Assembly: GCA_035286745.1 (NCBI GenBank)
Contig: DATECU010000123.1
Location: forward strand, 1 to 29,930
DNA from: DATECU01 sp035286745
Lineage (GTDB): Bacteria > Acidobacteriota > Vicinamibacteria > Fen-336
DNA length: 29,930 nucleotides
Reading direction: 5' to 3'
Shown in pieces: positions 22,997-29,930 of the stretch (its first letter is position 1; each line of letters opens with the position of its first letter). The translations under genes were made by a program, and so were the position numbers. The notes beneath the pieces were generated by a model, which ran no database searches, was not told the origin of the DNA, and saw nothing but the letters and a program-made list of their open reading frames with translations.

Positions 22997-25774
22997 ATGG
23001 ATCCCTATTTGATCGAGTATCTGAAGTCAGGCAAGGCATGGGTCCTGGTCGGGTCCGGACCATCTATCGAGGCTGGATATCCATCCTGGGAAGAACTGGC
23101 CACGGCGACGCTTGAGACCGTTCGTTCTGAGCACCGAACTGCGGACGTGGCGGCGATTAAGGCCGCGCTCGCCAAGAAGAACTATCCCGGGGTTTTCGAG
23201 CAGGCGCGGGGCTTCATCGGCGAGCCACGATTGCTCCAAAGCCTCCATGCCTCTCTGCGGCCGGTCAGGGCGGGCCATATCTACGACGTGATCGCTCGGT
23301 GGCCCGTAGATGTCTACCTCACGACCAACTTCGAAGACGAGATCCAGAACAGCCTGGCTAAGCTGAAGTTGGCGTACACGCCCTACGGCAACTGCCCAGA
23401 GCACATGGGCCGCCTCACGCCGGACTTGCGCGGGGCGATCTTCAAGCTCCATGGGGATTTGAGGTCGGAGAACGGGCTTGTTCTGACAGCCGCTCAGTAC
23501 CAGGACATCCTGTCCGGCCCTGGGTGGGAGCACTGGCGCACGCGCATGAAGGCCGTCTTCCAGATGGGCAAGTTGGTGGTAGTCGGCCACTCCCTTGTTG
23601 ATCCGCACATCAGGCACCTTCTCGAAGCGGCAAAGCAGGGCGCCAGCGTAGAACAGCCCATCTGCTGGCTCGCCCCGGATGTGTCGCCTGACGAAGCGCG
23701 CGAATACCTGGAACGCCATCGCATCCGCGTGATTTCCTATCCCAATCAAAGTGGGGACCACGGAGCACTGCTGCGGCTGCTGAGGCAAGTCAGTCAGTTC
23801 GTGCCTCCGCGGACAAGCGTCACGATTCGGAACCAGATCGCTAAGGTGAGCACTTCACCTCTCGGCAGGAATGCGGGAGCCCCGGGCTTCTTCGTTTTCA
23901 ACAAGCTCGCGGCGCAAGAAGACTACGACCAGAAGCGCGCCGACATAGCGCTCTCGGTGCTTGAAGCGGCGGTGGCTGCGCTGCGCGGCCGAGAGCCGTT
24001 TCGCCTAGAAGACGCGCTGATTCTGGCTGGCTGGCCAAAGGAGTCCCTCCCAGGCACATCGTTCTTGGATGGGGTCGGCACACTCGGCGTCGGGCGAGGC
24101 CTCCTGGAGCAATGCACAGGCGGCTTCAGAGTTGGGGCACAGGCAAGCTCGCTTTCGGCAGAGAACCAGGCTCGCTTCGAGCAGATGCGCGACCGGTTCA
24201 AGCAGTCAATAGCCCTTCGGATAAGGCGGGCCTATCCCGTCCTTTTGGGCGATGACTGCCAGCAAATCGCTGGGGACATCGAAGCATCCTTAACCGGGTA
24301 CTTCCGGCACGGCGGACTGACCCTCGCCACCACTCTGTTTGCGAGCGGCAAGGCTTCGCAAGAGATAGTGCTTCCTAGTTCGATCGTTGGCTTCATCAGT
24401 GAGGCCGCCACGCGCTACGACGACCTCCTTCGGCGGCAGGCGTTCTTTGATGCCTCTCTGGAGGCTTTTACCCACGCCGAAGTTGCCGAGCGGGAGTACC
24501 TCGGTCGGATCTCCCAAGGATTCTTCGCGTTCCACGCTCTCGGGGTTTTCGGCGATGTCGCCGCGGAGAGAATTCGCGAGGCGCAGCGCACCGTCTGGCT
24601 CGTCGATTCCCATGTGCAGATTCCCGCCCTTGCCCTGGGTGCTCCACTAAGCCATCTGTTCCGCACGACTTTGGACAGGTTTAAGGGTTGCGGCATCAGG
24701 CTCTTCACGACGCGCAGCCTCTTCGAAGAAACCAGAGAGCACTTTTGGTTCGCCGACAACGTCGTCCGGAAATACGGCGCGAGGTCGATCGACGTGCTTC
24801 AGGGCGCTAGTGGCGAAACGCCTTACCGGAAATCCAACCAGTTTCTCCAGGGCTTCGTGCAATGGCTGGCTGCCGGTAAGGCAGGTGAATGGGAAAGCTA
24901 TGTCTTCGAGGCACTGGGTCACCGCCGCGTAAGCGCCAATGAGCTGGAACAGGCGTTAGTGGCGCTCGGGGTTGAGGTCATTGACTTCCAGGCTTGGCCT
25001 GGATTCGACCAGACGCACTTTCTGGCGCGGGACGAGTGTGTCGAGAAGATATCGAAGCTGCGGGAGCCGGCCCTCGGGGCTGCGCCATCGAGCGACGACT
25101 GGGAGGAGGTGCACCGCAAAGCCCTGCCTGAGGCGGAGGCGTTTCTCGTGATCAAGCACGAGCGGGACGGCTCGTATCGCGCGCTTGAGGAGGGACAGCA
25201 AACAAAGGCCTGGTTCGTTAGCGAGACGTCAATCCTAAACAAGTTGGAGCCCGGGCTCCGAATTACGTGGCAGGCCGAAGCGTTTCTTCGCTTCGCGTCA
25301 ACGCTTGCCCCGGGTCAGCCTGTCGCCTCCGCTGATGCCGCTTTCGAGACGCTTGTTTGGGCGATCGCACGATCCGGCGTCAACATGGTGGACGAGAAGT
25401 CGGTCGAGACTGTCTTCGGTGGATTGATCGACGCGGCGAGTCTGACCCTGGAGGAACAACGAGAGCTCTACCACGAGACGCTCGAGGCGAAGTACGGGGC
25501 GCCTGCCAGCGCGGTGTTGGAGCGGGTCCCCACGAAGGCTCGGCCACTGGCGGCCGTCCAGCTTCTGAGAGAGCTACTCGCCAAGCAGGAGGAGAGCAGC
25601 AAGACAGCTAGAGCCGCTCTGGAGGAAGAGCGCAAGCGGGCAGCCAAGGCAGAAAGGACGCTGCGAGAACTGGAGGCCTTGCGGAAAAAGCTGGAGGCGA
25701 GGAAGCAGCGTAGCGCCCGGAAGAAGCGTCAGCAGGCAGGCAGCAAGCGGAAGGCGAAGGGACACAAGTCGTGA
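22997..25774 (+). CDS. Large SIR2-domain protein (candidate NAD-depleting effector)
   Basis: A 925-aa protein whose N-terminus (about 10-270) is a SIR2-like fold: WVLVGSGPSIEAGYPSWEEL (NAD loop), DVYLTTNFEDEI (Asn111), IFKLHGDLRSENGLVLT (catalytic His152) and LVVVGHSLVDPHIRHLL. Bacterial defence SIR2 domains hydrolyse NAD and starve the infected cell; that role is inferred. A later region (about 530-590) reads VWLVDSHVQIPALALG (Asp537) and IRLFTTRSLFEETREHFWFADN, which resembles a PIN-type nuclease layout, though this is only a pattern match. The C-terminal 70 residues form a lysine/glutamate coiled coil ending in a very basic tail that could bind DNA. It starts 3 bases after the helicase and its stop overlaps the GTG of the methyltransferase remnant (GTGA). 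Codon use is less GC-rich than the helicase, consistent with separate acquisition. Confidence 0.9.
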   Translation: MDPYLIEYLKSGKAWVLVGSGPSIEAGYPSWEELATATLETVRSEHRTADVAAIKAALAKKNYPGVFEQARGFIGEPRLLQSLHASLRPVRAGHIYDVIARWPVDVYLTTNFEDEIQNSLAKLKLAYTPYGNCPEHMGRLTPDLRGAIFKLHGDLRSENGLVLTAAQYQDILSGPGWEHWRTRMKAVFQMGKLVVVGHSLVDPHIRHLLEAAKQGASVEQPICWLAPDVSPDEAREYLERHRIRVISYPNQSGDHGALLRLLRQVSQFVPPRTSVTIRNQIAKVSTSPLGRNAGAPGFFVFNKLAAQEDYDQKRADIALSVLEAAVAALRGREPFRLEDALILAGWPKESLPGTSFLDGVGTLGVGRGLLEQCTGGFRVGAQASSLSAENQARFEQMRDRFKQSIALRIRRAYPVLLGDDCQQIAGDIEASLTGYFRHGGLTLATTLFASGKASQEIVLPSSIVGFISEAATRYDDLLRRQAFFDASLEAFTHAEVAEREYLGRISQGFFAFHALGVFGDVAAERIREAQRTVWLVDSHVQIPALALGAPLSHLFRTTLDRFKGCGIRLFTTRSLFEETREHFWFADNVVRKYGARSIDVLQGASGETPYRKSNQFLQGFVQWLAAGKAGEWESYVFEALGHRRVSANELEQALVALGVEVIDFQAWPGFDQTHFLARDECVEKISKLREPALGAAPSSDDWEEVHRKALPEAEAFLVIKHERDGSYRALEEGQQTKAWFVSETSILNKLEPGLRITWQAEAFLRFASTLAPGQPVASADAAFETLVWAIARSGVNMVDEKSVETVFGGLIDAASLTLEEQRELYHETLEAKYGAPASAVLERVPTKARPLAAVQLLRELLAKQEESSKTARAALEEERKRAAKAERTLRELEALRKKLEARKQRSARKKRQQAGSKRKAKGHKS

Positions 25775-25992
25775 AGCCAGAGGGATCGCGGAAGCTCATC
25801 GAGGTGGCGCTGCCGCTGGAGGCCATCAACAAGGAGGCCGCTCGGGAGAAGCCCATTCGGCACGGGCATCCCTCGACGCTGCACCTGTGGTGGGCGCGGG
25901 GTGAAGAACCGCCAGAAGAGCCGGCCGCGGTCCAGGCCTACATCACCACCACGCGCCGCGGGTCACGGTGGCTTGCGGTCGAAGGGGGCTAA
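25771..25992 (+). pseudogene. Remnant of a DUF1156 methyltransferase gene 5' end, internally deleted
   Basis: The frame gives 73 residues and matches the N-terminus of the full DUF1156 gene at 28193: KLIEVALPLEAINKEAAREK continues to LHLWWAR with a single difference in 36 residues. It then jumps to GEEPPEEPAAVQAYITT, skipping 72 codons present in the full gene. The junction falls exactly at GTGGGCGCGG (25890-25899), which occurs at both ends of the missing segment in the full copy (28303-28312 and 28519-28528). After ATCACCACC one base is missing compared with the full copy and the reading frame is lost; similarity ends near 25961. It keeps the GTGA overlap with SIR2, so this slot once held an intact methyltransferase directly behind SIR2. 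The remaining peptide lacks every catalytic motif and is surely inactive. Confidence 0.88.
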
Positions 25993-26021
25993 TGGAGTGC
26001 TGGGCCCGAATACGGGTTTCT

Positions 26022-26082
26022 GCGCCATAAGAAACACGCCATATGCTCGCAAACACCTGCCCTAGAGGTACTTATATGGCGC
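26022..26082 (+). repeat. CGCCATA repeat cluster with competing hairpins over a start codon
   Basis: CGCCATA occurs at 26023-26029 and, 14 bases on, at 26037-26043; its inverse TATGGCG is at 26075-26081. CGCCATAT (26037-26044) can pair perfectly with ATATGGCG (26074-26081), and GCGCCATA (26022-26029) can pair with TATGGCGC (26075-26082). Both would bury the ATG at 26076 while leaving the GAGGT ribosome site (26065-26069) in the loop. This lies in the roughly 200-bp junction (25962-26168) that matches neither duplicated flank. Confidence 0.55.
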
Positions 26083-26564
26083 GCTCGTTGCGCTCGAACC
26101 CATCGGTCGCGCAAATCCGCGACCAATCAGGGATGATCTGCCCGAGACGAGCTGGGCAATCCGGGCGGGTCGAGGCACTCGTGATGCAGGGCGTCATGGA
26201 GGCCGAACGCCGGATGGGCTATGAGCCGCGCGACGTCAGTGCCGAGAAGTGCGGCTACGCCATCGAGTCGCGCGTGCCGGGGACCGGCAAGTTGCGCTTC
26301 ATCGAGGTCAAGGGCCGGCACGTGAACGGCAAGACGGTCACGGTCACGAAGAACGAGATTCTGACGGCCCTGAACAAGCCTGAGGACTTCTGGCTGGCTG
26401 TCGTGCTGGTTGATGGTGACCGCGCCGACGTGCCGCAGTATGTGGTGCGCCCCTTCACGCGAGAACCCGACTTCGGTGTGACCAGCGTGAACTACGCCAT
26501 CCACAGACTGCTGGAATCCCAACAGGGGAAGGGAGCTGGCGATGAGCAGACCCGTGAGGTTTGA
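26076..26564 (+). CDS. Stand-alone DUF3883 domain protein (duplicated helicase C-terminus)
   Basis: From an ATG with GAGGT 6 bases upstream, a 162-aa frame runs through about 31 non-homologous residues (MARSLRSNPSVAQIRDQSGM onward) and then the DUF3883 domain: VEALVMQGVMEAERRMGYEP, AEKCGYAIESRVPGTGKL, FIEVKGRHVNGK and TREPDFGVTSVNY. The EVKGR nuclease-like motif is intact. It ends 3 bases before the ATPase ATG, the same spacing as helicase-to-SIR2. It is best explained as the 3' stump of a second helicase gene whose 5' part was lost, then possibly given a new start by the junction. It could be translated as a small accessory nuclease-like domain or be a passive remnant; the frame is free of stops and frameshifts. 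Confidence 0.7.
   Translation: MARSLRSNPSVAQIRDQSGMICPRRAGQSGRVEALVMQGVMEAERRMGYEPRDVSAEKCGYAIESRVPGTGKLRFIEVKGRHVNGKTVTVTKNEILTALNKPEDFWLAVVLVDGDRADVPQYVVRPFTREPDFGVTSVNYAIHRLLESQQGKGAGDEQTREV
26105..26124 (+). other. Perfect 7-bp hairpin inside the junction
   Basis: GGTCGCG (26105-26111), loop CAAATC, CGCGACC (26118-26124). It lies within the first codons of the stand-alone DUF3883 frame. It might mark an old recombination or attachment end, or influence translation. It has no T-tract. Confidence 0.4.
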
Positions 26565-26567
26565 GCC

Positions 26568-28184
26568 ATGACGCAGGCAATTCTCGATACTGCAGCGGTC
26601 GACCGTCTCGCGACTCTAGTCGAGGAAGCTACCCGCGCGACCCGGCTTACGCCCAAGAGATTCGTGGAGCCCGCTCGCGGAACGCTTGATCGGGCGAAAT
26701 CGAGGCGCCACCACATCGTCTTCGGCCGGCGCGGATCCGGCAAGACATCTATGCTGCGCAAGGCACAGGCGGACATGACACTGGATAGAAAGCCCGTGGC
26801 CTTCGTGGATCTTGAAACCTACAAGGAGCATAGCTATCCGGACGTGCTTCTCAGCGTTCTTGTTGCGACGTTTCAGGACTTCGCGGGCTGGCTGAGTTCC
26901 GCCGGCCTACATCCATCCTCAAGGCGGTCATTCTGGCAGCGGTTTCTTGGCGCGTCACCAACGAGGCCACCCCTGCCGAAGGCCCGTGTCGAGGCGCTGC
27001 GCTCTAAGTTGCTCAGGCAGATAGACGAGCTGAAGGCCCTCTTGTACGCACAGGATGACGCAGGCCTGAGTGCGAAGACTGCCAGCTCTGCTGAAGTCAT
27101 CGCGTCCACGCACGGCAGTATGGCCGTGAAAGCCCTACCCGTTGAGGCTGGGATCGAGTCCAAGGGCGAGGTGAAGAGAGCCGGATCCGTCGAGGTCATT
27201 GAGTCCTCTCGCCGATCGAAGGTGGACTTCCTTCATCGCCACATCATGGAGTACCAGGCACTAGTCGACGAGCTCGTCGAGCTGGCAGGTGGGGACTCCT
27301 TCGTGTTTCTGGACGATCTCTACCACCTGCGACGCCCAGACCAGGCGCGGGTGGTTGACTACTTTCACAGAATCGCCAAGGGACGTTCTCTGTGGCTGAA
27401 GATCGGGACCATTAAGCATCGATCCGAGTGGTACCGACACGGAGAGCCTCCGATCGGAATGAAGCTGGGGGACGACTGCGATGAGATTGACCTCGACATC
27501 AGCCTTGAGAAGTACCGGCTGGCCAAGGAGTTCCTCTACAAGGTACTCGACCAGCTAGTTGTTGAGGCCGGCCTCACGACCTACCGCGAGGTTCTGGCCG
27601 AGGGTGCAGTCGATCGACTTGTGCTCGTGAGTGGGGGTGTCGTGCGCGATTTCTTGACGATCTTCCGCCGCTCGATAGACCACGCGCGAGAGCGGGGCGT
27701 GAACGTGCGGGGGCCACGCATCGGTGCTGAGGACGTTAACGCCGCCGCAGGGGAGCACGACACCAGCAAGCGGGAGGAGCTGAGGCGCGATACGCACGAG
27801 GAAAGAGAAGCCCTTGAGGATGCGCTCGCTAAGGTCCAGGCTTTCTGCATTGAGAACAAGGTGAACGTGTTGCTGGTCGAAAGAGATCGGGATACCTCTG
27901 GCAACCGGACACTGGGCGAACTGATAGATCTGCGCTTCTTGCACTTGGCCGCATCGCGGGTCACGGTCCGAGACGAACCCGGAGCCCTGTTCAGCTGCTT
28001 TCTCCTGGATGTGAGCCAGTACACTGGAGAGCGTAAGCGCAGGGAGATGGAACTCGTGGAGTTCTGGACACGAAGGGGTTTGGACAAGGTTCGCCGCCGT
28101 CGGTACGTCTTTCGTCCCGATACCACATTCCTTCCGACGTCTACCGCAGCGATTGCGCTGTTGCCAGCACCAGGGTCAGACTGA
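26568..28184 (+). CDS. AAA/P-loop ATPase of ORC/Cdc6-like type
   Basis: A 538-aa cytosolic ATPase. Walker A is FGRRGSGKTSML (about residues 52-63) and Walker B is DSFVFLDDLYHL (243-254). A sensor-1-like KIGTIKHRSEWY follows and a sensor-2-like GGVVRDFLTIFRRSI lies in a helical lid. Between the P-loop and Walker B is a long insert (about 110-225) with charged and low-complexity parts. A C-terminal winged-helix-like half (about 400-525) includes LLVERDRDTSGNRTLGELIDLRFL. The layout matches ORC/Cdc6-like ATPases found near SNF2 helicases and methyltransferases in defence islands. It starts 3 bases after the DUF3883 frame, and its TGA overlaps a CTG of the methyltransferase frame. It occupies the position that SIR2 holds in the left unit, suggesting the two are alternative partners. 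No nuclease motif is seen. Confidence 0.85.
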   Translation: MTQAILDTAAVDRLATLVEEATRATRLTPKRFVEPARGTLDRAKSRRHHIVFGRRGSGKTSMLRKAQADMTLDRKPVAFVDLETYKEHSYPDVLLSVLVATFQDFAGWLSSAGLHPSSRRSFWQRFLGASPTRPPLPKARVEALRSKLLRQIDELKALLYAQDDAGLSAKTASSAEVIASTHGSMAVKALPVEAGIESKGEVKRAGSVEVIESSRRSKVDFLHRHIMEYQALVDELVELAGGDSFVFLDDLYHLRRPDQARVVDYFHRIAKGRSLWLKIGTIKHRSEWYRHGEPPIGMKLGDDCDEIDLDISLEKYRLAKEFLYKVLDQLVVEAGLTTYREVLAEGAVDRLVLVSGGVVRDFLTIFRRSIDHARERGVNVRGPRIGAEDVNAAAGEHDTSKREELRRDTHEEREALEDALAKVQAFCIENKVNVLLVERDRDTSGNRTLGELIDLRFLHLAASRVTVRDEPGALFSCFLLDVSQYTGERKRREMELVEFWTRRGLDKVRRRRYVFRPDTTFLPTSTAAIALLPAPGSD

Positions 28185-28192
28185 GTTCCGCG

Positions 28193-29930
28193 TTGGCTGG
28201 CAAGAAGCTGATCGAAGTTGCGTTGCCGTTGGAGGCCATCAACAAGGAGGCCGCGCGGGAGAAGTCTATTCGGCACGGGCATCCCTCGACGCTGCACCTG
28301 TGGTGGGCGCGGCGGCCGCTGGCTGCGTGCCGGGCGGTGTTGTTCGCGTCACTGGTGGACGATCCGTCGAGCCACCCGGACCGCTTCCCAACTGAGGAAG
28401 CGCAGGAGAAGGAGCGGCAGCGGATCTTCGCCATCATCGAAGAGCTGGTGAAGTGGGAGAACTCCAACGACGAGCGGGTACTGAACGCAGCGAAGGCGGA
28501 GATCGCGCGCTCGCTGGCGTGGGCGCGGGGTGAGGAACCGCCAGAAGAGCCGGCCGCGGTCCAGGCATACATCACTACCTACGCGCCGCCGGTGCTGGAC
28601 CCGTTCTGTGGCGGCGGATCGATCCCTCTTGAGGCGCAGCGGCTCGGGCTGGAGGCCCACGCGAGCGACCTGAACCCGGTCGCGGTCCTGATCACGAAGG
28701 CGCTGATCGAGATTCCGCCGAAGTTCGCTGGCCAGCCTCCCGTGAACCCCGAGGCACGCAGGAAACTCGATCACTCGAAGACGTGGCGTGGCGCCCAAGG
28801 CTTGGCCGAGGACGTGCGCTACTACGGCCAGTGGATGCGCGACGAGGCCGAGAAGCGCATCGGGCACCTGTACCCGAAGGTGAAGCTGCCGAAGGAGCAC
28901 GGCGGCGGTGAGGCCACCGTCATCGCGTGGCTCTGGGCGCGGACGGTAAGGTGCCCGAACCCGGCTTGTGGGGCGCAGATGCCGCTGGTGCGATCGTTCG
29001 CACTCTCGATGAAGGAGGGCAAAGAGACTTGGGTCGAGCCCGTCATTGACAGGACTGCGAAGAGCGTGCGCTTCCAGATCGACTCGGGGAAGGGCAAGCC
29101 ACCGGAAGGTACCGTCGGGCGGCGCGGCGCGCGCTGCATCGTCTGCGAGTCGCCCGTGCCGCTCGACCACATCCGCGCCGAGGGCAAGGGGGGCCGCATG
29201 TCGGCGCAGATGATGGCAATCGTGGCGGAAGGCGCGCGCAGGCGGGTATACCTGCCGCCGAACGAGCAGCACGAGCGCGCGGCCCATGTGCCGGTCCCGA
29301 AGGACGCGCCGGACACGGACATGCCAGCGCAGGCCCTTGGGTTCCGGGTGCAGGGCTACGGCATGACGAAGCACAGGCATCTGTTCACGCCGCGCCAGCT
29401 CGTCGCGTTGACGACGTTCAGCAACCTCGTGAGTGGGGCCCGTGATCGCATGCTAGATGACGTAGGCGGGTTGGGTGAGGCCCACACTCGCGAGGCACTG
29501 GTTGAGGGTGGGTCCGGAGCGGCCGCCCGTGCAGATGCAGTCGCTACCTACCTCGCGCTGGGCGTGAGCAAGCTAGCCGACTACAGCAGTGCTCTTGTCG
29601 TCTGGAGCCCGACCCGTGACCAAGCGAAGACCACGTTTGCTCGACAAGCACTGGCGATGGTCTGGGATTCGGCAGAGGTGAATCCCTTCGCGGGGGCTGC
29701 TGGCGATCTCGCAGTCTCCCTCCGCGGCATGGTCGAGGCGCTTGAGGCCCTCGGGCCAGGCCCGGACGGCGTTGCATTGCAGCAGGATGCCATACAGGTC
29801 CCCTGGGAAGGCGGGCAGCTCTTCTCGACCGACCCACCGTACTATGACAACGTCCCCTACGCGGACCTTTCCGACTTCTTCTACGTGTGGCTGCGCCGCT
29901 CCCTCGCGCCCGTGTTCCCCGCCGTCTGCA
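28193..29930 (+). CDS. DUF1156 adenine-type DNA methyltransferase, cut by the right edge
   Basis: At least 579 codons are open to the window end. The N-terminal DUF1156 region reads KKLIEVALPLEAINKEAARE, HGHPSTLHLWWARRPLAACR. The SAM-binding motif is LDPFCGGGSIPLEAQRLGLE (Asp136 at 28598). Two CxxxxC/CxxC pairs (CPNPACGAQ, CIVCESP) could bind zinc, and the amino-methyltransferase motif STDPPYYDNVPYADLSDFFY is at about residue 545. These proteins are predicted N6-adenine DNA methyltransferases that would mark self DNA in a restriction-type defence. There is no ATG at the front: either TTG 28193 or CTG 28181, which overlaps the ATPase stop as CTGA, must serve. The equivalent position in the left remnant is GTG in a GTGA overlap. 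Confidence 0.93.
   Translation, partial: MAGKKLIEVALPLEAINKEAAREKSIRHGHPSTLHLWWARRPLAACRAVLFASLVDDPSSHPDRFPTEEAQEKERQRIFAIIEELVKWENSNDERVLNAAKAEIARSLAWARGEEPPEEPAAVQAYITTYAPPVLDPFCGGGSIPLEAQRLGLEAHASDLNPVAVLITKALIEIPPKFAGQPPVNPEARRKLDHSKTWRGAQGLAEDVRYYGQWMRDEAEKRIGHLYPKVKLPKEHGGGEATVIAWLWARTVRCPNPACGAQMPLVRSFALSMKEGKETWVEPVIDRTAKSVRFQIDSGKGKPPEGTVGRRGARCIVCESPVPLDHIRAEGKGGRMSAQMMAIVAEGARRRVYLPPNEQHERAAHVPVPKDAPDTDMPAQALGFRVQGYGMTKHRHLFTPRQLVALTTFSNLVSGARDRMLDDVGGLGEAHTREALVEGGSGAAARADAVATYLALGVSKLADYSSALVVWSPTRDQAKTTFARQALAMVWDSAEVNPFAGAAGDLAVSLRGMVEALEALGPGPDGVALQQDAIQVPWEGGQLFSTDPPYYDNVPYADLSDFFYVWLRRSLAPVFPAVC
28303..28528 (+). repeat. 10-bp direct repeat bounding the segment deleted in the remnant copy
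   Basis: GTGGGCGCGG occurs at 28303-28312 and 28519-28528, 216 bp apart (72 codons), encoding WWAR and AWAR. In the remnant at 25890-25899 only one copy is present and the intervening 72 codons are gone, the mark of slipped or short-homology recombination. Confidence 0.85.

Noticed and set aside
26062..26126. A tRNA-like 3' end (hairpin followed by CGACCA)
   Set aside because: No T-arm consensus, anticodon stem or acceptor pairing could be drawn, so it is only a hairpin with a chance CCA.

Overview
The window is GC-rich and gene-dense, from a Gram-negative-type bacterium (outer-membrane-type signal-peptide protein, hybrid histidine kinase). A BshB1-type bacillithiol deacetylase, thiS/thiG thiazole genes, a DUF1684 lipoprotein-like gene, a PGM1-like ATP-grasp ligase and a small one-helix protein paired with an SSS symporter together suggest Acidobacteriota or a neighbouring phylum. 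This is inferred from gene content; there is no rRNA or marker gene to prove it.

Positions 1-19270 look like ordinary chromosome. Minus-strand thiazole genes (a conserved 109-aa protein overlapping thiS, then thiG after a 384-bp gap) are followed by a plus-strand one-helix peptide plus SSS symporter, a DUF433 gene, and a fluoride-resistance unit (candidate fluoride riboswitch, crcB, tandem-DUF190 gene). A minus-strand operon (ABC-2 ATPase, permease, bshB1) diverges from an aminotransferase. Next come a hybrid histidine kinase, a small beta-barrel-like exported protein, an alpha/beta hydrolase, a PGM1-like ATP-grasp ligase, a DUF1684 protein, a B12-binding radical SAM enzyme and a quinone oxidoreductase. 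Two copies of a heptad-based palindromic repeat lie between these genes.

From about 19475 to the right edge is a defence island in one orientation: a SNF2-type helicase with a C-terminal DUF3883 domain, a large SIR2-domain protein, a broken copy of the start of a DUF1156 methyltransferase gene, a short junction, a second free-standing copy of the helicase's DUF3883 domain, an ORC/Cdc6-like AAA ATPase, and the full-frame DUF1156 DNA methyltransferase, which runs off the window. The duplicated flanks (helicase 3' end and methyltransferase 5' end) show that SIR2 and the ATPase occupy the same slot in two joined copies of one module: helicase - [variable gene] - methyltransferase. Recombination between either pair of flanks would remove one variable gene and restore a clean three-gene unit. 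This architecture is the most interesting feature in the window.
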